A stretch of 64,000 nt of DNA from Actomonas aquatica (GTDB taxonomy: Bacteria; Verrucomicrobiota; Verrucomicrobiia; Opitutales; Opitutaceae). The stretch lies in the NCBI RefSeq assembly GCF_019679435.2, contig NZ_CP139781.1, positions 5,700,001-5,764,000 on the forward strand, given 5' to 3'. A program made the position numbers and the translations under genes. The notes under the pieces are model-generated. The model did no database searches, was not told the DNA's origin, and was given only the letters and a program-made list of their open reading frames with translations. Shown here one piece after another: positions 1-9,000 of the stretch. Within the stretch, counting starts at the first letter, position 1. Each line of letters opens with the position of its first letter.

Positions 1-418
1 CGGCGTCGAAATAAAACACGTGGCGGATGCGCTCGGGGATGCGGTCCATCACGCCGGTGATGACCATGCCGCCGTAGGAGTGGCCGGTGAGCACGACGTC
101 GTGGAGGTCTTCGAAGAGGATGGTGTTCACCACGTCGTTGATGTGGGTGGTGAGGTTCACGTTTTCGGCGCTGAGGTGGGAACGTTCGCCGAGGGCGGTG
201 AGGGTGACGCGATAGACGGTGTGACCGGCTTCCTCGAGGTGGCGGCCGGTTTTCTTCCATTCGTAACCACCGGCGGTGGCGCCGTGGACGAGGACGAAGG
301 TGAGTTTTTGTGGAGCGGCGGCGGATCGGGACGCGGCGTGGTCGTCGGCGTGGACGGCGATGCTGCCGGCGAGGAGCACGGCCGCGACGAATGAGAGCAG
401 GCGGGGGAGGGTTTTCAT
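1..418 (-). CDS. Alpha/beta-fold hydrolase, 3' end cut off by window edge
   Basis: Translating the minus strand from ATG at 418 gives 139 residues before the window ends. Residues 1-24 form a Sec signal peptide (positive start, hydrophobic core, AVHA cleavage site), so the enzyme is exported. Residues 44-46 (VHG) form the oxyanion turn after the first beta strand. GHSYGG at 112-117 is the nucleophile elbow, with Ser114 as the catalytic serine. The LGERSHL stretch is typical of the small esterase/hydroxynitrile-lyase-like branch of the superfamily. The catalytic Asp and His would lie beyond the window. The family is secure; the substrate is unknown. The next gene upstream (permease, ending at 509) is on the same strand 90 bp away. 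Confidence 0.85.
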   Translation of the reverse strand, partial: MKTLPRLLSFVAAVLLAGSIAVHADDHAASRSAAAPQKLTFVLVHGATAGGYEWKKTGRHLEEAGHTVYRVTLTALGERSHLSAENVNLTTHINDVVNTILFEDLHDVVLTGHSYGGMVITGVMDRIPERIRHVFYFDA

Positions 419-508
419 CGGCTGGGGTGGTTGGAACCGGCGAGCGCCGGAGGGGTGTATCCAGTCAACCCTGACGCGACCGGCGGTCGAGCCGACTTTG
501 GCGCCGAC

Positions 509-1843
509 CTAACAGTAGCGCCACAACCAGTAGCCGTGGCAGATGGCGATCTGGACGAGCATCATAGGCAGGGCGTGTTTGGTGTAGGTGAGGAAGCGGA
601 AGGACACGCCGTTGCGCTCGGCGATGCCGGCGACGGTGAGGTTGGCGCTGGCACCGACGAGGGTGCCGTTGCCGCCGAGACAGGCGCCCAGGGAGAGTGC
701 CCACCAGAGTGGATCGAGTCCCTCGGCGCCGCCGAAGGCCGGGCCCATGGCTTTGATCATGGGGATCATGGTCGCGACGAAGGGAATGTTGTCCAACGCG
801 CTGGAGAGCAGGGCGGAGGACCAGAGGATGCCGAGGCCGGTGGGTTCGAGTTGGCCGCCGGTGGCGGCGACGAGTTTCTGGGCGAGCATATCGAGCACCC
901 CGGTGTGTTCGACGCCTTTGACGACGACAAAGAGGCCCATGAAGAAGAAGAGGGTGATCCACTCGACCTCGTTGAACACTTCGGTGACGTGTTCGGTTTG
1001 CTTCTCGGCGGAGCGGCCGAGGTTGTCGAGGAGCAGGAGCAGGGCGGCGCCGCCGAGGCCGATGGCGCCGGATTCCATGCCGATCTGATGGGCGAAGGAG
1101 AACGAGACCAGGACGAGGGCGAGGACTGACAGCGACTTGATGAGCAGGGCGCGGTCGGTGATGGCACGGCGGGCGTCCATGGCCATGATGTGTGCGCGGG
1201 CCTCGGCGGTGCTGCGCAGGTGGCGACCCCAGAACAGGTGCATGGCGAGGGTGTGGCAGGCGAGGATGACGACAATGACCGGCGCGAGGTTGGTCACGAA
1301 GGCGTTGAAGCTGAGCCCGACCTGAGCGCTGATGATGATGTTGGGCGGGTCACCGATCATGGTGGCGGTGCCGCCGATGTTGGAGGCGAGGACCTGCGAG
1401 AGCAGGAAGGGGTAGGGCGGGACCTTGAGCTGAGAGCAGATGACCAGCGAGACCGGCACGATGAGCAGCACGGTGGTGACGTTGTCCAAGAGCGAGGACA
1501 GCACGGCGGTGATCAGACTGAGCAGGACGAGGATGCCGGCGGGATGGCCGCGGGCGACTTGGGCGGTCCAGATGGCGAGGTATTCGAAGACGCCACTGCG
1601 ACGGGCCACCGCGACGATGATCATCATGCCGGCGAGCAGGCCGACCGTATTAAAATCGATGCCGGCGATGGCCTCTTCCTGCGACAGGATGCCGCTGCCG
1701 ATCATGACGATGGCGCCGATGAGCGCGACCACGGCACGGTTGATCTTTTCGGACATGATGACCGCATAGGTCACCAACAGGATGCCGACCGCCACCCAGG
1801 CGGGGTTGAGTCCGCCCAAGAGGGCGATGTGTGCTGGAAGCAT
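509..1843 (-). CDS. ArsB/NhaD-family ion permease (ion transporter superfamily)
   Basis: 444 residues, almost entirely hydrophobic, with about 11-12 predicted membrane spans. The two halves carry the duplicated signature of the ion transporter superfamily: Asp-Asn at about 120-121 (SSLLDN) and again near 351-352 (SSALDN). Each is followed by a glycine-rich hairpin, GGTATMIGDPPN at about 157-168 and GNGTLVGASAN near 391-401. This pattern fits ArsB/NhaD/SLC13-type permeases, which move arsenite, Na+/H+ or small anions across the inner membrane. The substrate cannot be read from the sequence. The ATG at 1843 lies 6 bp after the stop of the CBS-domain gene, so the two are probably co-transcribed and the CBS protein may be a regulatory subunit. 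Confidence 0.85.
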   Translation of the reverse strand: MLPAHIALLGGLNPAWVAVGILLVTYAVIMSEKINRAVVALIGAIVMIGSGILSQEEAIAGIDFNTVGLLAGMMIIVAVARRSGVFEYLAIWTAQVARGHPAGILVLLSLITAVLSSLLDNVTTVLLIVPVSLVICSQLKVPPYPFLLSQVLASNIGGTATMIGDPPNIIISAQVGLSFNAFVTNLAPVIVVILACHTLAMHLFWGRHLRSTAEARAHIMAMDARRAITDRALLIKSLSVLALVLVSFSFAHQIGMESGAIGLGGAALLLLLDNLGRSAEKQTEHVTEVFNEVEWITLFFFMGLFVVVKGVEHTGVLDMLAQKLVAATGGQLEPTGLGILWSSALLSSALDNIPFVATMIPMIKAMGPAFGGAEGLDPLWWALSLGACLGGNGTLVGASANLTVAGIAERNGVSFRFLTYTKHALPMMLVQIAICHGYWLWRYC

Positions 1844-1849
1844 GGATAA

Positions 1850-2347
1850 TCAGGCGCGACCCAAAACCGATTCCAGGACGTCCCAGGTGGAGATGATGCC
1901 ACAGAGCCGATGGTCGGTCGGGTCCACCACGGGCAGGAAATTCCGTCCGCGGTAGAGATAGTGGAGAGCGGTCACCAGGGGTTGATCGGGCCGCAGCACG
2001 GGAGTATCCAAGCAAGCGAATTGGGCGACAGGGAGGTCGGCGAGGGTCGCAAACCGTTCCTGCACCTGGCGCAGGTCGTCGCGGAGCAAACCGGCGTCGA
2101 CCATGCGAGTGATTTGATGAAAGTGGTCGTCGTAGACCGCGACCTGGGGGAGCACGCCGGCGATGACGCGGTTTTTGCGAAACACCCCGAGGTAGTGGCC
2201 CGCGGCGTCGACGACGGGCATGGCCAACAGCCGATGTTGCAAGAGGGCGGCGATCGAATCGCGAAACGACGTGTCGGCCTGCAGGACGGCGGGCGAGGCG
2301 TCCATCACGGAGCGGCAGGTGACATCGGGAACATCGGTGGGACTCAT
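1850..2347 (-). CDS. CBS-domain pair protein
   Basis: 165 residues made of two CBS domains, roughly residues 10-65 and 105-165. The second half shows the typical pattern of TPVLRPDQPLVTALHYL followed by LPVVDPTDHRLCGIIS and TWDVLESVLG. CBS pairs bind adenosyl ligands and gate enzymes or channels. The gene lies 6 bp upstream of the ArsB/NhaD-type permease, so regulation of that permease is a reasonable inference. The start is uncertain. The ATG at 2347 is preceded within 5 bp by a terminator-like hairpin and has no Shine-Dalgarno sequence; the in-frame ATG at residue 15 would sit inside the first CBS motif and is less likely. Confidence 0.8.
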   Translation of the reverse strand: MSPTDVPDVTCRSVMDASPAVLQADTSFRDSIAALLQHRLLAMPVVDAAGHYLGVFRKNRVIAGVLPQVAVYDDHFHQITRMVDAGLLRDDLRQVQERFATLADLPVAQFACLDTPVLRPDQPLVTALHYLYRGRNFLPVVDPTDHRLCGIISTWDVLESVLGRA

Positions 2348-2351
2348 GGCG

Positions 2352-2374
2352 AAAAACCCCGCACAGTGGCGGGG
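2352..2374 (-). terminator. Terminator-like hairpin abutting the CBS gene
   Basis: On the minus strand, CCCCGC (2374-2369) pairs with GCGGGG (2362-2357) across a 6-nt loop and is followed by TTTTT. It has the form of an intrinsic terminator for the VOC gene upstream (stop at 2517). The T-run ends only 4 nt before the CBS start codon, so it could also act as an attenuator or be part of a leader. Confidence 0.6.
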
Positions 2375-2395
2375 TAAATCGCAGCCTAGTCCCGT

Positions 2396-2418
2396 GCGGG
2401 CCGGACTGTCAGGCCCGC
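2396..2418. repeat. Perfect 7-bp inverted repeat between VOC and CBS genes
   Basis: GCGGGCC (2396-2402) and GGCCCGC (2412-2418) flank a 9-nt loop. It can form a stable hairpin in either strand, lacks a T-run, and lies 20 bp upstream of the terminator-like hairpin. Function unknown. Confidence 0.45.
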
Positions 2419-2516
2419 GCAGCGAGCGCGCGCACGGTATCAGCGAATCCGCAGCGCCGCATAAGCGGATGAAAAATCATGTGGGAGCGCCCGGAGGGGG
2501 AGGGAGATGGGGCGAC

Positions 2517-2939
2517 TTACTTCAGCGCGCCTTGAGTCGCGGGTTGCAGGAGGTCCCAGTGGTTTCCGAACGGGTCGCTGAAGACGGCGACTTTCCCGTA
2601 GGGCTCGTCGCGAGGGGCTTCGAGAAAGCGGACGCCGCGGGCGGTGAACGCGGCGTGGTCGCGGTCGAAATCGTCGGTATGCAAAAAGAGAAAGACACGA
2701 CCGCCGGTCTGATGACCGATCGCGGCGCGCTGGGGAGCGTTCGCTGCGCGGGCGAGGAGCAGGCGGCAACCGGTCGGGCCGGAGCCGGGCGGTGCGACGA
2801 GCACCCAGCGTTTGCCGTCGCCGAGGTCGGTGTCTTCGACCAACTCGAAGCCTAATTGGCCGGTGTAGTAGCGGATCGCCTCGTCGTAGTCCGGCACGAC
2901 AAGGGTAAGGGCGGCGAGATGCTGATGCGGCGCGGTCAT
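2517..2939 (-). CDS. VOC (glyoxalase/bleomycin-resistance fold) protein
   Basis: 140 residues with the paired beta-alpha-beta-beta-beta layout of the vicinal oxygen chelate superfamily. It opens with LAALTLVVPDYDEAIRYYTG and ends with the module FLHTDDFDRDHAAFTARGV then VAVFSDPFGNHWDLLQP. Members bind a metal and act as isomerases, dioxygenases or resistance proteins. The conserved DPFGNHWDL end resembles uncharacterised glyoxalase-like proteins rather than a defined enzyme. The gene is divergent from the giant repeat protein and probably ends at the hairpin near 2352-2374. No substrate can be assigned. Confidence 0.85.
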   Translation of the reverse strand: MTAPHQHLAALTLVVPDYDEAIRYYTGQLGFELVEDTDLGDGKRWVLVAPPGSGPTGCRLLLARAANAPQRAAIGHQTGGRVFLFLHTDDFDRDHAAFTARGVRFLEAPRDEPYGKVAVFSDPFGNHWDLLQPATQGALK

Positions 2940-3064
2940 GACTGCTATAACGACCGATGATATGGGAATACTTCCACGATAGACTGGCGTTGCTCGCGGG
3001 GAAATTTACAGTCCACCTTTCTGGTCCGACTGGCCGCGGTATCCGGAGTAACCCCCACTTCCTG

Positions 3065-6000
3065 ATGATAAGTCCCTCCAGTCGTTGCCGGTCGCTTGCG
3101 CCTCACGCTTTCCTGTCGCAGCAATGGCTGCATTGCTCCGAGCAACGGAATCGCTCCCTGGCGTGGAGACCGTTCGCAGGCATGGTTCTCTTCCTTATCG
3201 TGGCGTTTGGGCCTCTGCGCGCGGTCGCTGAGCCGCAAGGGTGGAGCCGGGTCGATCCTGTTTTGCCAGGGGATACGCCGAAAGTGGTGACTGGACCGGA
3301 CGGGATGTTTTGGGCGTTGGGATCAAGCGGAGCTCTGTCGCAATCCGTCGACGGATTGTCCTGGAACCGGGTCGAGACCGGCACCGCCGGTGCGCTGCAG
3401 GGGATGGCGTGGGGCAATGATGTCGCCATCTTGGCAGGAAACGAGGGACTGATTCTGCGTTCTGAAGACGGCCGGAACTGGACGACCGTTCGCGAGCCTG
3501 ACGAAGGCAGTTACCGGCGTTTAGTCGGGCTTGTTTTTGGTGACGGCCGGTTTCTCGCGATGATGCAAGATGGGTTGGTGTTGGAGTCTGTCGATGGGAG
3601 TAATTGGACTGAACGATCGATTTTGACGGTGGAAGAACCGTTGTCGTTGAGGCAGTTGATCCATGCCGCGGGGCGTTACGTCGCGGTGGGCAGCAAGGGA
3701 ATATCCAAAGCCGATATACTGTTCTCTAGTGATGGCTTGGTTTGGGAACGCCTCGAGGACACCATTGAAGCCTATGGCGGCAACGGATACACCAGCCTCC
3801 GTTCAGTCACCTACGGAAATGGACTCTTTGTGGCGGGCGGAGTCGGTCCCGTTTTCACGTCATCCAATGGCCGGGACTGGGTGCCCTCCGACGGGCCGTT
3901 GAGCAACGCGTTGGCGTTTCATCGCGGTCGGTTTTACGCGGGGTTCGAGGGGGCGCAGCGGTTCGAAAATGACCCCTCGACCGGCTGGGGGTTCTCAAAG
4001 GATTTCACCACCTTTGCCGTCTCGATCGATGGCCTGAACTGGGAGATGATCAACATCCCTTTCCAACTTTCGGTCAGTGGTATGGTCAGCAACGACAGCG
4101 TGCTTTTGGCGGTGGCGCAGGGAGGACTTGCTTGTCTTACCCCAGCTGGGGAATGGCAGCAGATCCGCGGCGTTCGGAGGGTGGTTAGAAACGGGATCGT
4201 AATGACAGAAGGCGCGCGCGCTTTTCTGCCGGAGAGCACCGATGGGGAAGAGGCGCGATACACTGGACTGGTATGGACCGTAGGATTGTCTTCGGCGGAA
4301 CCGATTGCCCGGCCTGTTTGGGGAGGCGGACGATTCGTGCTCGGTGATGGGGGTCGAGATGCGGTCTACTGGTCGGACGATGGAATCACTTGGCAAGCGG
4401 GGTCATTACCGGATGAGGCCACACTTTTCGATGTCGTCCATGGAAACGGAAAATGGGTAGGCGTCGGTTATGGGACGCTGGCGGAGTCGGTCGATGGCAT
4501 CACGTGGACCGCCCAACGTTTGGAGGGGATCGAGACCTTGCGATCCGTCGCTTATGGCAATGAGAGATTCGTGGCAGTCGGTTCCCGCGGGGCGGTGCGT
4601 TGGTCGGTCGATGGCACCGACTGGACGTTTGTGCAGGCACCGACGGACAAGACTTTGCACGCCGTCGCGTTTGGCGCCGGGCGCTTCATCGCGGTGGGTG
4701 ACCAGAGCAACGGCAACAACGGTTGGACCTCAGTCGACGGCGCGGGCTGGACGCCCATCAGCTGGCCCGTTGCTCCGGAGGGCGGCTATGATGCAACGTG
4801 GTTTCGGGATGTTCATTTCGAGAACGGGTGGTTCCTGGCGAGTCGTGGACGCGACCTACTGTTGTCGCAAGATGGGCTGAACTGGACGGTTCAGCCGCGC
4901 GCCTTCGGCCCGGAGGCGGAAAACGGTTGTCACTTTGCGTATGGGAACGGGCAGTTCTTGGCCATTTCGACGGGGGCCGTTTATACTTCGGAGTCGGATG
5001 GGACCGGCAGGAAGCTTGTGCTGCCAGTGCCCTCGCTGGCGCAGATAGGCTCAGGTGGCTCGGTTACTCTATCGATGGAAGCCACGGGAGCCGGTTTGGT
5101 GTATCAATGGTATCGCGGATCGAGCGGTGATTTTAGTGACCCCATTGAAGGTGCGAACGGTGCGAGCCTCACCTTGGATAGCGTCGAAGCGAACTCCCGG
5201 TTCTGGGTGCAGGTAGCCAATGACCGTGACCGAGCAAACAGCTGGACGTATGCTGTAGATGTGCTGGTTCCTCCGGAGGTGGGTGACCCCGGCCCGATGC
5301 GCGAGGTGGTGGCTGGCAACCGGGTCGTGATGACGGCCAGTTTGGTGGGGGAGCCGCTGCCTACGGTGCAATGGTATGCGGGAGATCCAGGTGATTTGTC
5401 CGTTCCACTGCAGGGCGAAACACGGGCATCTCTGTCGCTGGTAGCCGGTGAGGAAATGGGCCGTTACTGGCTGCGAGCCAGCAATGAGGTAGGGGCGTTT
5501 GACAGTGGCGCGTTTCAATTTGTGCCGTGGGTGCAAAGTAATCGGGCACCAAACTTGACCGGCGTGCGGGAGGACGCGGGAACCTTGCTGGGGGTGCTAG
5601 GCGAGTCGGTTTTTTCATCCGAAGACGGGGTGCGGTGGCAACCGCGCGCGAACATCTTCAATTCCTACCTGAAGGATATCATCAAGTTCAACGAGAGCTA
5701 CGTCGCCGTCGGAGATCGTGGGTTCTTCGTTTCGGACGACTTGGCCACTTGGACCCATGTCAACCTCCCCGCCGAATCGTGGCAGTATCACGGGGCTAAC
5801 GCGCTGGCGGTGGGGGCGGACCGGGTGGTTGCGGCAAGGGGCCGAACCATAGAGTCGTCTCTGGACGGAGTTGCTTGGACGACCTCAACCCTTCCGGAGG
5901 GAGTCGTGTTGACCGACGTCGAGTATGCCTTTTCAGGGTTTTATGCGGTCGGTCACGCCAGTGTCGCCGGCGATCCGACGCGGGCGGAAATCGGAGCCTT

Positions 6001-9000
6001 GTTCACTTCCCCGGATGGCGTGACGTGGTCACGTGTGGGACAGGATGCGATGCCGGAGGAGGTGGGGAATGCTCACACCAAACTTGATCGAATCGAGTAT
6101 TTGGATGGCCGCTTGGTGGCGCTGAGCGAGCGTGGTTACCGGGTTCTCGTGTCCACTGACGGGCTAAATTGGGTTTCGAGCGACATTGGTCGTTTTGTGG
6201 CAGGAGGAGTGGGTGGAATGTCGAGTTTGAACGGTCAAATCCTCATCAGTTGCGGCAGCGGTGTTCTGGTGTCCGAAGACGGCGAAGCGTGGGATCTGGT
6301 CGACGGTCCTTTCGCATCAACAGCCAGCCATTTGGTTCATTACGGAGACCGCATCATTGCGTTTGGCTCGGATGGTCTGAGGTCGGTATCGAACGATGGG
6401 CGCAGCTGGAGACTGTTAAGCGGACAGCAAGTCTTGATCTCTCAAAGTGCGTATGGAGGTGGGCGCTTTTTGGGATTTGGCATCAGCGAGACCTATGAGG
6501 CGAACGATGACCGCTTTTGGCGGCCCCATGCTTCAGATATTTCGAATGAGGGGTTCGGTCTGGTCTACTCCGGCGGGTCCTTTGCGGTTAGTCATGACTC
6601 CTCCGGTCGGTCGTTGTGGATGAAATCATCCGTGGACGATCGGTGGCAGTATCTGCATGCGATGCCCGGCGATCCGGCGGGCAAATACTTGGGGGCCGAC
6701 GAAGATAATCTGTTCACGCTGCCGACCGGAGCTACCGAGCTCGCGCACGCGGACGGAGTCTATGTGGCGGTTGGTCAGGGAATTTGGACGACATCCGACG
6801 TTGGCTCATGGCAACTGGTAGATGATTTGGACGGAGGTCGTCTCGATGGCATCGCCTATGGGCACGGCTTGTTTGTCGCCGGTGGATCGCCGCTACTCAC
6901 CTCTCCGGATGGCATCACCTGGACGGAGCGGGAAGTTCCGGAACTAAGCGGTAGGGTTCGGGGCATTGTTTTCCTTGGTGGCCGCTTTTTTATGGCGAGT
7001 GCTAATTCGGGTCTGCTCGTTTCCGATGACGGGATCGATTGGATGCCGACCGAAGATGCTCCCTCGTCAGGCGAAATGGTGTCGGCGAACGGTCAAATAC
7101 ACGTGGCTCCCACTTGGACGCGAGCGCACGACGGGATTGCCACTCGAATTTCGGCGATCTCGGAATCGATGTTTCTGCCTGCCGGAACGACGTTCGATTT
7201 GCAGGTCGAGGCCTTGGGTCGAAACCTGCAGTATCAGTGGTATCGCGGTAGAACCGGCGATTTGTCCGCCCCGCTTTCTGGTGCGAACGAATCGTCATTG
7301 TCGGTCACCGTGGACGAGGAGGTGTCGTATTGGGTAAGGGTCGTAGGCACCTTTGGAACGGTCGACAGCGCGACCGTAGACCTTGCGCTGGAAGGCCCTC
7401 CGTCCATTTCGTTGCAACCGTTCCCAGTCAGCAATTACGCGTCGACCGGAGGGGGATACCTCGAAGTAAGCGCGAAGGGGCAAGGCCCCTTGGCGTTTCA
7501 ATGGTATGAAGGCCTGGCGGGCGATGAGCGTTTTCCGATTCCCGGTCAGCGCTCCAGCCGCCTCTTCGTCGCTACAGGCGAATTCACGCGGCGATACTGG
7601 GTGAAGGTGAGCAACGCGTTCGGTTCAACCGCGAGCGCCAGCGTTCCGGTGGAGGCGTGGGCTGAAAGTGACTACGATATAGAGGGATACACTTTCAATG
7701 GTCGTGCCATCGCTTTCGGCAATGGCCGATTTGTGGTGAGTGGCGACCTGTTCAACCATGCTCCGCCGTATGAGGTGAGTCGAAGCCTCCGGATTTCCAG
7801 CGACGGAATGGGGTGGGAAACGATCGAAAGTCCCGCAAGGTTTAGCGCAATGGCGGGGAGCGCCGACGGATTCGTGGCGGTAGCTGGCACCTCAGTATGG
7901 TCTTCGGTGGATGGTCGAGTCTGGCAGGAGCATCCCATTGCATCCGAGAGCACGACTCTGACGGCGGTGCATTCTCTCGGCGGACGAATTATCGCCTACA
8001 ATCCTGCGCAAGCCGCGCTCACGTTTTCGAGCGACGGAGAGACGTGGCGGCAGCAGTCGGTCTGGGACGGGAATGTGGTGGGCATCGCGTTCGGGAACGA
8101 CCGTTATGTTATCGGTTCAGAAGACGGACGGATTGGATTATCGACGGACCTGCAAGGCTGGGAGATCACGACCTTGCAACCGACCTTGCTCGAAGGAGAA
8201 GTCATGCTCTCGCTCGCGTTTTCCGACGGGGTTTTCCTCACAATGACATCGGCCGGTCGCCTGTTTGTTTCCGAAGATAGCATGGCTTGGACCGAACGCA
8301 TCGCGGAACGACCGGATGGACGGTTGGGATTCCGGGAGGGATTTAAGATCATCCTAAGCGGCGGGCAGCTTTCCGCGGTAGGTGCTGGTCGCTGGAGTTC
8401 TCTCGACGGACTGCAATGGTTCGAACGACCCTTTCCCACCGGCTTCCTGGCTACCGGAAACGGTGTCAGCGTCGCGCTGCTCGGGTCCAAGGCGCGGGTG
8501 CTCCAGCGGGAAGTCGTGTCATCACCGATCTTCGAAAACGTGACGGGGGCCCAAAGCGTTCAACCGGGATCATCTCTGACCTTGGAGGTCGAGTTGGCCA
8601 ACCCCGCAGGATCGACGCTCCAATGGCGACGCAACGGAGTGGCGATCGACGGCGAGAACGAAGCCATGTTGCACTTGTCGAATGTTACGATTCGGGACGC
8701 TGGAGTCTATGATGTGGTGGCACGCAATCATCTCGGAACGGCCACCAGCTCGCCTGTGGCCGTGGTGGTGGCCAACGGGGACCTCGACCTCTCCGGTCTC
8801 CATGAAACTGCGCAGGGGTATCGGCGCGGTGAAACGATCACGGTGTCGAATACGGTGTCCTACGCGGGAGAACTCGATTCGTTGAGCTATTTGGTATTGT
8901 TGCCCGACCGATGGAGTTTCGCCGGCGACGACATTTCCGACCCAGTCGTCCGGCCCGAGGAGAACGCTGAATCGGTCGCGGAATGGACGTGGAGCGTGGT

